This document shows, piece by piece, positions 1-6,179 of a stretch of 10,468 nucleotides of DNA; the first letter of the stretch is position 1; each line of letters starts with the position of its first letter. The notes under the pieces are model-generated. The model did not search any database. It saw nothing but the letters and a program-made list of their open reading frames with translations, and had not been told where the DNA came from. The DNA lies in the NCBI GenBank assembly GCA_947071365.1, contig CAMTFT010000029.1, forward strand, positions 1-10,468, written 5' to 3'. The translations under genes and the position numbers were made by a program. Source of the DNA: an uncultured bacterium (lineage in GTDB: Bacteria > Bacillota > Clostridia > Lachnospirales > Lachnospiraceae).

Positions 1-48
1 TCTACACCTATTAAGTCGTCGGCAGCGTCAGATGTGTATAAGAGACAG
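1..48 (+). other. Untrimmed Nextera P5-side sequencing adapter (artefact)
   Basis: This stretch is not genomic. Bases 1-7 are the end of the Illumina P5 arm. Bases 8-15 (CTATTAAG) sit exactly where the i5 index belongs and match, from memory, Nextera index S518. Bases 16-29 are the Nextera read-1 primer arm, and 30-48 are the 19-base Tn5 mosaic end AGATGTGTATAAGAGACAG. The genome begins at base 49. The arrangement is what adapter read-through from short inserts leaves at a contig edge. Any open reading frame starting inside it is spurious. Confidence 0.98.
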
Positions 49-108
49 CACCCCTACAGGTCCTTCTCTGAGAAATTTGAAACCGGGCCGCCTGTGAACA
101 TTTATAAT

Positions 109-1941
109 TTACATCCGTTCCAGCTCTTCCAGATATTCCTCGAACACATCCAGGGCCGCATGCACCGGCTCTGGTGTCGACATATCCACATCACAGAGCT
201 TCAGCAGGTCGATAGGATCCATGGAACAGCCACCGCTCAGGAACTTTTTGTATTTTTCCACGATACCTGGCTCGCCTTTCAATATCTTGCTGCTGATGGC
301 AATGGCCGCCGCAAATCCCGTAGAATACTGATATACGTAAAATGGCGTATAGAAATGCGGGATCCGCGCCCATTCGTATGCAATCTGCGGATCTGAAATC
401 ATATCCTCACCAAAATATTTCTTATTCAGCGTCAGATAAAGCTCGCTGATCTGCTCCGCCGTCAGCACGCCGCCCTGCTCTACCACCTGATGGGTCAGCA
501 TTTCAAATTCTGCGAACATCGCCTGACGGTACATCGTTGATTTGAACTGATCCAGAAAATAATTGATCAGATATTTCCGCTCTGTCTCATCTGTGGAACG
601 CTCCAGAAGATCATGAATCAAAAGCGATTCATTGCAGGTGGAAGCCACCTCCGCCACAAAAATCTTATATCCCGCATACAGATACGGCTGTGCATGGTCG
701 GAATGCCAGGAATGCAGCGCATGTCCCATCTCGTGAGCCAGCGTGAAGACATTGTTCAGTGTGCCGTGGAAGTTCAGAAGCACGTACGGATGTATACCGT
801 AAGCGCCCCAGGAATACGCTCCAGTCCTCTTTCCGCGATTCTCATAAACATCGATCCAGCGGTTATCAAAGCCCTCCTGCAAAAGCGCCAGATAATCCTC
901 ACCCAGGGGAGCCAGGCCGCGCTTCACGATCTGCTTTGCCTCCTCGAAGCTGTATTCCTTCTCCGGCCGCTCCACGATAGGAACGTACACATCATACATG
1001 TGCAGCTCCTCCACGCCCAGCAGCTTTTTCCGAAGCTTCACATAACGGTGCATCAGCGGAAGACGTTCATTGATTGCCTGAATGAGATTCGTATAGACCG
1101 GTACAGGGATCGCATTTTCATCCAGGGCCGCCTCCATGGCATTTTTATAATGATGCTCCTTTGCAAAGAAATCCGCCTGCTTCAGATTCGCATAATACGT
1201 CGCCGCCAGCGTATTGATGAACTGCTCATACACGGAATAAAGCCCCTCAAACGCATTTTTCCGAAGCGTCCGATCCCTGCTTTGCATATGGGAAATGAAG
1301 GTTCCCGCCGTCATCGCCACCTTCTGTCCATCCTCTCCCGCCACATCCGGGAAACGGACATCGGCATTGTTGAACATCGAATAAATATTGGAGGGAGCCT
1401 GTCCCAGCTCGCCCACCCGGGCCATCAACGCTTCCGTCTGCGCATCCAGAACGTGGTCTCTTTTTCGGGTGATCTGCTCCACGAAACGCCGGAATTTTGC
1501 CAGCTCCCGTGCTTCTACATTGTCTGTCTGACTGCCTTTTTGATCCGCCGCATCCGCAGAAAAATATCCCTCCAGTACCTCCTGCGGAATCGCCAGCAGC
1601 TCGGGTTCCATCCATGACACAGCCTGAGACAGCCTTGTGCCTATGATCTGCATTTCCCCGCTCATCTGCTGATATTTCGCGTTCGCCGTATTCTCATGGT
1701 ACTTCTGGTTCGCATAAACATACAGCTTCTCGTAGATCTCCGATGCTTTTGCATAAAGCTTAAGTGCTTTCAGAAGCTGCTGCGCTCCCTGCTTCAGAGT
1801 CCCCTGCATCCCCTGCAGCTCTTCTATGCACTTTTCCAGAAGCTCTGCATCCTCACTGAACAGTTCCTCCGTCGCATACATATCCTGCATATTCCAGGTG
1901 TCCTCCACCCGCTGCTGGTCTCTCGTCATAATTTCACTCAT
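109..1941 (-). CDS. pepF: Oligoendopeptidase F (M3 family zinc metallopeptidase)
   Basis: A cytoplasmic zinc endopeptidase that cleaves short peptides, typically 7-17 residues long, supplying amino acids from imported peptides or protein turnover. The 610-residue product has the usual PepF length. The N-terminal helical lobe covers roughly residues 1-200 and the M3 catalytic domain follows. The zinc site is HEMGH at 403-407, with the likely third ligand Glu431 in the FVAEVAST segment. The substrate-side motif IPHFYTPFYVYQYSTG near residue 540 is also characteristic. There is no signal peptide or membrane segment. The ATG at 1941 is preceded by TCCTCCT on the plus strand (1951-1957), an AGGAGGA ribosome site about 9 nt away. 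The gene starts 35 nt after azlD with no terminator between, so it is probably the last gene of the ibr-azl transcript. No terminator is visible in the 60 genomic bases left downstream. The gene is complete. Family assignment is firm; exact peptide preference is unknown. Confidence 0.96.
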   Translation of the reverse strand: MSEIMTRDQQRVEDTWNMQDMYATEELFSEDAELLEKCIEELQGMQGTLKQGAQQLLKALKLYAKASEIYEKLYVYANQKYHENTANAKYQQMSGEMQIIGTRLSQAVSWMEPELLAIPQEVLEGYFSADAADQKGSQTDNVEARELAKFRRFVEQITRKRDHVLDAQTEALMARVGELGQAPSNIYSMFNNADVRFPDVAGEDGQKVAMTAGTFISHMQSRDRTLRKNAFEGLYSVYEQFINTLAATYYANLKQADFFAKEHHYKNAMEAALDENAIPVPVYTNLIQAINERLPLMHRYVKLRKKLLGVEELHMYDVYVPIVERPEKEYSFEEAKQIVKRGLAPLGEDYLALLQEGFDNRWIDVYENRGKRTGAYSWGAYGIHPYVLLNFHGTLNNVFTLAHEMGHALHSWHSDHAQPYLYAGYKIFVAEVASTCNESLLIHDLLERSTDETERKYLINYFLDQFKSTMYRQAMFAEFEMLTHQVVEQGGVLTAEQISELYLTLNKKYFGEDMISDPQIAYEWARIPHFYTPFYVYQYSTGFAAAIAISSKILKGEPGIVEKYKKFLSGGCSMDPIDLLKLCDVDMSTPEPVHAALDVFEEYLEELERM

Positions 1942-1976
1942 CCTAATATCTCCTCCTGCATCTTTTTAAATATAAA

Positions 1977-2288
1977 CTAGATCATCAGAATCCGCTCCAC
2001 AATAAACACCGCACAGCACGCCACCAGCGCCACCGTGATCAGGCTCTTTTCTTTATATGCCGCGATCAGCGCCGCCGCAAACCCCGCCGCTGCAGAGATC
2101 ACGCTGGCTGTGGCTGACAGGATCGCCGGAAATGTCATAGCCGCCAGACACGCATACGGCACGTAATACAGAAAAGATTTAATATACGGGCTCGTGATCT
2201 CCTTTCGAATCAATGCCATGGGAAGCATTCGGATCAGGTACGTCACTCCTGCCATCACCAATATATAAATATACACATTATGGCTCAT
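1977..2288 (-). CDS. azlD: AzlD-family branched-chain amino acid transport subunit
   Basis: The small membrane partner of AzlC. The AzlCD pair (homologous to BrnEF and YgaH/YgaZ) exports branched-chain amino acids, and in some relatives methionine; mutations affecting it gave 4-azaleucine resistance in Bacillus. The 103-residue product is almost entirely hydrophobic, with about four membrane segments, and carries the AzlD-like N-terminal segment TYLIRMLPMALIRK followed by SPYIKSFLYYVPYACLAAMTFPAIL. I chose the ATG at 2288 rather than an in-frame upstream start at 2306. The strong AAGGAGGA site (plus strand 2294-2301) ends 5 nt before 2288, whereas a start at 2306 would lie upstream of that site. 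The chosen start overlaps the azlC stop by 11 nt (ATG...TAA), which suggests translational coupling and fixed stoichiometry. Substrate is inferred from the family. Confidence 0.92.
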   Translation of the reverse strand: MSHNVYIYILVMAGVTYLIRMLPMALIRKEITSPYIKSFLYYVPYACLAAMTFPAILSATASVISAAAGFAAALIAAYKEKSLITVALVACCAVFIVERILMI

Positions 2289-2997
2289 AATTATCCTCCT
2301 TCTCATCCTCCACCGGGCAGAAATAAGCCGCCGCCCCGGCCACCAGCACCGTCGTGATAATGATCACGAAGCCGGAAGATACTTTTTTCAGTACGGGAAC
2401 CGCCGCAAAAAGACTGCTCACAGCCATTGCGCCCAGCACCACTCCCAGCACGGCCCGGTTCGTCTTTGACGGCGGAATGATCACCGCCAGAAACATACCG
2501 TAAATAGCCACGCTCAGGGCGCTCACCATAAAGGATGGCAACAGATTGCCGGAAACCGCCCCGACCAGAGTTCCGAGAGTCCAGCCCGGAATCGCCACGC
2601 ACATCGTTCCATAATTATAGAACGGGCTGACCTTCCCCTTCTGGCTGGCGCTGATGCCGAAAATCTCATCCGTGATCCCAAAGGATACGAGATAACGGTG
2701 AAACCGCGGCGCATCCCCCGGCATCTTCTGGGAAAGTGAAAAAGACATCAGGCAGTACCGAAGATTGATAATAAGCTGCGTCAGTGCCATTTCCCAGTAT
2801 GACCCCGCTGCCGCAATAATCTCGATCCCGGCAAACTGTCCCGCAGAGGTCAGATTCGTAAGTGAGATCAAAACCGCCTGCCACGTTGTCAGCCCACCGG
2901 AAACTGCCATGATGCCAAACGTAAATGACACCGCAAAATATCCAAGACCAATCGGTATGCCATCTTTCAGGCCCCTTTTAAAACTTTCACTGTCCAT
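2278..2997 (-). CDS. azlC: AzlC-family branched-chain amino acid exporter, large subunit
   Basis: The main membrane subunit of an AzlCD amino acid exporter. The 239-residue product shows the family pattern: an amphipathic start followed by GIPIGLGYFAVSFTFGI, then LTSAGQFAG, INLRYCLMSFSLSQ and FGITDEIFG. Several more hydrophobic helices follow, and the tail is acidic and hydrophilic (DEKEDNYEP). I chose the ATG at 2997 because the AzlC similarity begins just after it and a GAGGAGGGAG purine tract lies about 12 nt upstream. An in-frame ATG at 3024 with GGAGG about 7 nt upstream would add nine charged residues and cannot be excluded. The gene overlaps ibrB by 11 nt upstream and azlD by 11 nt downstream. 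Export of branched-chain amino acids or methionine is inferred from characterised relatives; nothing in the sequence fixes the substrate. Confidence 0.93.
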   Translation of the reverse strand: MDSESFKRGLKDGIPIGLGYFAVSFTFGIMAVSGGLTTWQAVLISLTNLTSAGQFAGIEIIAAAGSYWEMALTQLIINLRYCLMSFSLSQKMPGDAPRFHRYLVSFGITDEIFGISASQKGKVSPFYNYGTMCVAIPGWTLGTLVGAVSGNLLPSFMVSALSVAIYGMFLAVIIPPSKTNRAVLGVVLGAMAVSSLFAAVPVLKKVSSGFVIIITTVLVAGAAAYFCPVEDEKEDNYEP

Positions 2998-3535
2998 CAA
3001 CTTCTTCTCCCTCCTCATCTTCATCCACCGGCCTCCATGCCTTTCCGAAACCGATGTCTTTAAAAAGCGCTGCCAGACCGGTGATCTGTTTCAGCCGCAG
3101 TATTTCATCCCGATCCATTCCCAGGTGCTTTGATATCCAGTCATCCGACCGTCCAAGCTCATGCAGTTCTTTTACAATATTGCTCATCAGGTCTACGTTG
3201 TGGCTGCCCCTGGCGCGGTTGTGCCGGATCGTGCTTGCCATCCGCTGGTCGAGAGGCTTGTCGATCACTGAGACAGGCAAAAGCCCCTGCTCCCGCTCGT
3301 AGATATCGCGGTGCTCCAGCATAACGCGGTAACGGTGAAATCCGTCCACAATAATATAACAGTCCTCATCCTGATTGTGGTAGCAGACGATCGGCATCGT
3401 GTATCCGTCTGCCCGGATGCTGTCATATAAAAGCTGCATTTCCGGCGGCGCCACCGCATTCGGATTGTATGTATTCGGTTTGATTTTTTCAATGGGAACT
3501 GCTCTTACACTGTACACAGGGCTCTTATGTTCCAT
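2987..3535 (-). CDS. ibrB: IbrB-like ParB/Srx-fold protein with helix-turn-helix
   Basis: A 182-residue ParB N-terminal-domain protein. Its position next to a DUF3440 gene makes it an IbrB homologue. IbrA and IbrB were described as activators of immunoglobulin-binding eib genes in E. coli ECOR-9; their biochemical activity is not established. Visible features are the ParB-like opening IKPNTYNPN (18-26), the nucleotide-binding box VDGFHRYR (63-70), the second box RHNRARG (104-110), and a helical, probably helix-turn-helix, region at about 117-150 containing DDWISKHLGMDRDEILRLKQ. The C-terminus is acidic. Chromosomal ParB proteins are longer and have a dimerisation domain that is absent here, so a segregation role is unlikely. 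The ATG at 3535 has GAGGAG 7 nt upstream; a TTG at 3541 directly abuts that site and is less likely. The gene overlaps ibrA and azlC by 11 nt each. Alternatives are a nucleotide-dependent regulator or a small-molecule kinase of the ParB/Srx fold. Confidence 0.85.
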   Translation of the reverse strand: MEHKSPVYSVRAVPIEKIKPNTYNPNAVAPPEMQLLYDSIRADGYTMPIVCYHNQDEDCYIIVDGFHRYRVMLEHRDIYEREQGLLPVSVIDKPLDQRMASTIRHNRARGSHNVDLMSNIVKELHELGRSDDWISKHLGMDRDEILRLKQITGLAALFKDIGFGKAWRPVDEDEEGEEVDGQ

Positions 3536-4856
3536 ATTCAATCTCCTCTATGCTTTTGTATTTCTCCCGGATCATGTCAATACGCTTCTGCTGCTGCCGA
3601 TCCAGCCCGAAGCCCATAAAACGGCAGATGTGGTCATTTTTCAGGATACAGTAACACATGCGCTTCCAGCTCGGGATATCCTTCGAAGACTTAATATCAT
3701 CCGTATGATCCGGAATTTTCCCCACGAACACCACCCTTGCCTTTTTGTTCAGCGTATAGTTTGAGACACCGTTCCTGCGTATCTTATAGCCGCGCTCCTC
3801 CAGTTCCCGAATCGTGTCCTCGTCCAGCCCTCCGCCTGTCTCGTGCCAGAATTTGATGGAGGTGTTAAACTTTTTCACGTAATTGTTGCGCAGCCTTGTC
3901 GGCAGCGTATCCAGCAAAAATATCGTGTATTCCTTCCACGTATATCCCTCCGGCAACGTGACATTGCGGTATCCCATTGCCTTTGTCCTTCCATAGATCG
4001 AAGCAAAATTCGCCCCCTGCACCCTGCCCACCAGCTTCACCCAGATCTCTGGATCGATGACCCGGTACAGATTGAGCGAGTCCTTGGAATAATCATTAAA
4101 TGGCGAGGCCACACGCATCTGCGACACCTTCAGCCCTGCCATGTAATACAGGTCATACAGGCGGTTGTAATCATAACCAAATTTGCTGACTGCATACCAG
4201 ATATCCGTCACACTCCAGTCATACAGAGGCGATGCGCACCAGACATCCTTGAACTGGCGGCTGATCCAGCACTCCCCTTTATACCCGTATTTCTTATTCA
4301 AAAATCCGCTGTACCTCTGCAACGATTCATCCGCCCGCATTCCCAGCAGACATATGGTTTTCCCTCCGCCGTGCGCCACACGATACCAGCGGCCGAACTG
4401 TTTTGCAAGATCCTCCTGATGCATTTTGTAACGGTACGTCGTGATCGGATTGTTGTCCAGATTGATGACGTACTCCTTTTCGGGCATTTTTCTCACCCAG
4501 ATGTCCTTTTTCGTGTCATCCCAGGGATACCAGTACATCTCATAGCTGCCAAGGGCTGTCCTTGTGGCCATCGGCAGACATACCCAGAAAAGCTCTGCCT
4601 CCTTCTTAACGCGTTCAAAAGTCCTTTCGACGTACTCCGTCGTCACCGTGTACTGCGCCTCAAAATCCTGATGGAAGACTCCCACCACCTTTTCCGGGTA
4701 ATATTTTCTGCGGAAATCCAACATAAGATTTAAGAGCAGGCCGCTGTCCTTCCCTCCCGAAAATGATACGTATATGTTGTCAAATTCCTCAAAAATAAGC
4801 CGAAAGCGTCTCTGCAGTGCTTCATATACCGTCTGTTCCGAATACTTTCTTTTCAT
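3525..4856 (-). CDS. ibrA: IbrA-like PP-loop ATPase (PAPS reductase fold, DUF3440)
   Basis: A 443-residue protein of the phosphoadenosine phosphosulfate reductase / ATP pyrophosphatase superfamily, DUF3440 type. It has the PP-loop SGGKDS (33-38) after the strand NIYVSF. Further on are HQDFEAQY (62-69), the GMRADES..R segment (172-181), SPLYDWSVTDIW (209-220), and a conserved-looking tail with cysteines at 401, 403 and 411 just before RFMGFGLDRQQQKR. The ECGIH-type catalytic cysteine motif of true PAPS reductases (CysH) is not present. I therefore do not call it a sulfate assimilation enzyme; adenylation of an unknown substrate is the safer inference. The ATG at 4856 is preferred because the family similarity begins there and a GAGGG tract lies 5-7 nt upstream. 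An in-frame ATG at 4904 would add 16 basic residues. It is the first gene of the five-gene cluster and overlaps ibrB by 11 nt. PAPS-reductase-fold proteins also occur in DNA phosphorothioation (DndC), but dndD/E and a nearby cysteine desulfurase are absent here. Confidence 0.88.
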   Translation of the reverse strand: MKRKYSEQTVYEALQRRFRLIFEEFDNIYVSFSGGKDSGLLLNLMLDFRRKYYPEKVVGVFHQDFEAQYTVTTEYVERTFERVKKEAELFWVCLPMATRTALGSYEMYWYPWDDTKKDIWVRKMPEKEYVINLDNNPITTYRYKMHQEDLAKQFGRWYRVAHGGGKTICLLGMRADESLQRYSGFLNKKYGYKGECWISRQFKDVWCASPLYDWSVTDIWYAVSKFGYDYNRLYDLYYMAGLKVSQMRVASPFNDYSKDSLNLYRVIDPEIWVKLVGRVQGANFASIYGRTKAMGYRNVTLPEGYTWKEYTIFLLDTLPTRLRNNYVKKFNTSIKFWHETGGGLDEDTIRELEERGYKIRRNGVSNYTLNKKARVVFVGKIPDHTDDIKSSKDIPSWKRMCYCILKNDHICRFMGFGLDRQQQKRIDMIREKYKSIEEIEYGT

Positions 4857-4949
4857 GCCAGTCCCTCTGTCTCTGATTCGGATAAGTACAATCCGTTTTC
4901 TCATTTGTCCGGTTACGCTGCTGCCCCGCTGATAAGAAAAAGAATGGGG

Positions 4950-4986
4950 TGCAGAAGTGTTTTACCAGATTTTACCAAATTCTGCA
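4950..4986. promoter_or_regulatory. Candidate operator: inverted repeat and tandem decamers over the ibrA promoter
   Basis: TGCAGAA at 4950-4956 is repeated exactly as its reverse complement TTCTGCA at 4980-4986, with arm centres 30 bp apart (about three helical turns). Between the arms are two head-to-tail decamers that differ at a single position: TTTTACCAGA (4960-4969) and TTTTACCAAA (4970-4979). The block covers the proposed -10 box. This layout would suit a repressor or activator dimer, but no protein is identified, and a 7-bp match in an intergenic region could be chance. Confidence 0.4.
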
Positions 4987-4997
4987 AGATAATACAA
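4969..4997 (-). promoter_or_regulatory. Candidate sigma-A promoter for the ibrA-ibrB-azlC-azlD-pepF cluster
   Basis: Read on the minus strand, TTGTAT (4997-4992) and TAAAAT (4974-4969) are separated by exactly 17 nt. A TGG precedes the TAAAAT, giving an extended -10 (TGnTAAAAT). A second overlapping pair in the same block, TTGCAG with TAAAAC, also has 17-nt spacing. Transcription would start near 4962, giving a leader of roughly 105 nt before the ibrA ATG. A short hairpin in that leader (CGGAT/ATCCG, 4879-4895) sits just upstream of the ribosome site. The position between the upstream operon's terminator and ibrA supports the call. Confidence 0.55.
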
Positions 4998-5015
4998 GGG
5001 ACTGGGGACAAGATG

Positions 5016-5099
5016 GCCGTGCTGCGCGTGATACGGCAGCTTTCCGTCTTTGAGCCGCTACGCTCCGAAGCAGTTTTCCTTCCTTCGAACCGCCGTAGC
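5016..5099. repeat. Imperfect inverted repeats in the intergenic region
   Basis: In the roughly 270-base gap between the permease terminator and ibrA, GCTACG (5057-5062) pairs with CGTAGC (5094-5099) and the inner CGAAG (5066-5070) pairs with CTTCG (5083-5087). A second set at 5016-5040 can form two competing stems: GCCGT/ACGGC, or GCTGC/GCAGC. None is followed by a T-run, so these are not obvious terminators. They lie upstream of the proposed promoter and would not be part of its transcript. Function unknown. I see no credible coding sequence in the gap. Confidence 0.4.
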
Positions 5100-5124
5100 T
5101 GAAACAGCAACACCAGTGAACAGA

Positions 5125-5173
5125 AAAAGCCGGGAACACGCATCCCAACGAATCTCGCGCATTCCCGGCTTTT
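5125..5173 (-). terminator. Rho-independent terminator of the nucleoside transporter operon
   Basis: A perfect 12-bp stem (AAAAGCCGGGAA at 5125-5136 with TTCCCGGCTTTT at 5162-5173) encloses a 25-nt loop. Read on the minus strand the stem runs into CTTTTTCTG. It begins 8 nt after the stop of the second permease and separates the transporter operon from the ibr cluster. Confidence 0.9.
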
Positions 5174-5180
5174 GATTTTT

Positions 5181-6179
5181 CTATCTCTCTTCCCTGAAGT
5201 ACGACTGCCCCAGCGAAAGCGGTGGTTGATTTTCCCTCTTATTCCGCATACTCGTAAGCACAAGTACGACGAGCGTGACAACATACGGGATCATTTTGTA
5301 GATCTCCTGAAATTCCATATTTTCCATTCCCGTAGGAATGTACAGGTACAGAATGTAAAGTCCTCCGAAAAGAATCGAAGCGAAAATGCTGACGGTCGGC
5401 CTCCAGATCGTGAAGATCACCAGAGCGATAGCCAGCCATCCGCGGTCGCCGAAGGCATCGTTGGACCAGACGCCGCAGGCATAGTCCATGACGTAGTACA
5501 GTCCGCCAAGGCCGGCGATCATACAGCCGGCACACGTGGAAATATATTTATATTTCGTCACATTGATTCCGGCAGCATCCGCTGTGCCGGGATTCTCTCC
5601 CACCGCCCGCAAATGCAGTCCGACACGCGTATGGTTCAGCAGATAGGAACATGCCAGCGCAATGACGATCGCCGTGTATGCCAGAAAGCCATACGACAGA
5701 AACACCTTTCCGAACCATCCAAGTCTATTTGCAAAAGGAAGTGATCTGCTGAAATAGCTGCTGGTTGCCGACAGCGCAATGGACGGAACATCACTTCCGG
5801 ACAGCTTGATCAGTGAACCGCCGAAAAAGTTGCCAAAGCCAACGCCGAAGGTCGTCATCGCCAGACCGGTCACATTCTGGTTCGCCCGAAGTGTAACCGT
5901 CAGGAAACTGTAGATCAGTCCCATGCAAAGAGAACCGATCAGAGAACATAAAAGCGGGATCAGAACTGCCAGACAGCCATTCAGATCCGCCGGATCAGCC
6001 ACGGACTGCTCATAAAAGAAGGAGCCTATTACACCGCTGATAGCGCCCACGTACATAACACCGGGGATTCCAAGATTCAGATTGCCGGATTTCTCCGTCA
6101 GTATCTCCCCGGTACAGCCAAACAGAAGCGGAATGCCCTGCACGACAGCTCTCGGAATAAATGCCACAAGGTTGATCAT
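5181..6179 (-). CDS. BMP-type nucleoside ABC transporter, second permease
   Basis: The second membrane subunit of a CUT2-like purine nucleoside importer, equivalent to B. subtilis NupQ (YufQ). The 332-residue product is highly hydrophobic with about eight to ten membrane segments. It contains the family's conserved stretches GIPLLFGCTGEILTEKSGNLNLG near the N-terminus, LRANQNVTGLAMTTFG in the middle and LRAVGENPGTADAAGINV near residue 200, the likely coupling-helix region facing the ATPase. The C-terminus is short, polar and basic. Its ATG shares one base with the stop of the preceding permease (TGATG), and AAAGGGGGAG lies 8 nt upstream. It is the last gene of the operon, followed directly by a strong terminator. 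Nucleoside rather than sugar specificity is inferred from the BMP-type partner and the purine riboswitch. Confidence 0.93.
   Translation of the reverse strand: MINLVAFIPRAVVQGIPLLFGCTGEILTEKSGNLNLGIPGVMYVGAISGVIGSFFYEQSVADPADLNGCLAVLIPLLCSLIGSLCMGLIYSFLTVTLRANQNVTGLAMTTFGVGFGNFFGGSLIKLSGSDVPSIALSATSSYFSRSLPFANRLGWFGKVFLSYGFLAYTAIVIALACSYLLNHTRVGLHLRAVGENPGTADAAGINVTKYKYISTCAGCMIAGLGGLYYVMDYACGVWSNDAFGDRGWLAIALVIFTIWRPTVSIFASILFGGLYILYLYIPTGMENMEFQEIYKMIPYVVTLVVLVLTSMRNKRENQPPLSLGQSYFREER

Noticed and set aside
49..108. Terminator after pepF
   Set aside because: Only short, distant complementary words (ACAGG/CCTGT) with no T-run; the sequence is cut off by the adapter.
34..396. 120-residue plus-strand frame at the left edge
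   Set aside because: It starts inside the adapter and runs antisense to pepF, with no ribosome site or recognisable domain.
613..1617. 334-residue plus-strand frame
   Set aside because: Antisense shadow of pepF. The composition is rich in His, Arg, Ile and Leu, as expected from reverse reading, with no family features.
2987..3535. Chromosome or plasmid partition protein ParB
   Set aside because: No ParA gene, no parS-like site and no C-terminal dimerisation domain. The DUF3440 neighbour identifies it as IbrB-like.
3843..4733. 296-residue plus-strand frame
   Set aside because: Antisense to ibrA, whose PP-loop and other motifs establish the real coding strand.
3525..4856. DNA phosphorothioation (Dnd/Ssp) or other phage defence island
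   Set aside because: A PAPS-reductase fold and a ParB-like fold are present, but no cysteine desulfurase, DndD/E-type ATPase, SspB/C or restriction partner is in the window. DUF3440 fits IbrA better than DndC.
4857..4962. T-box or other riboswitch in the ibrA leader
   Set aside because: No T-box sequence or known aptamer core is readable. Only a 5-bp hairpin is present.
4913..5284. 123-residue minus-strand frame across the intergenic region
   Set aside because: It overlaps the second permease in another frame and includes the terminator and proposed promoter. It has no recognisable domain and no good start site.
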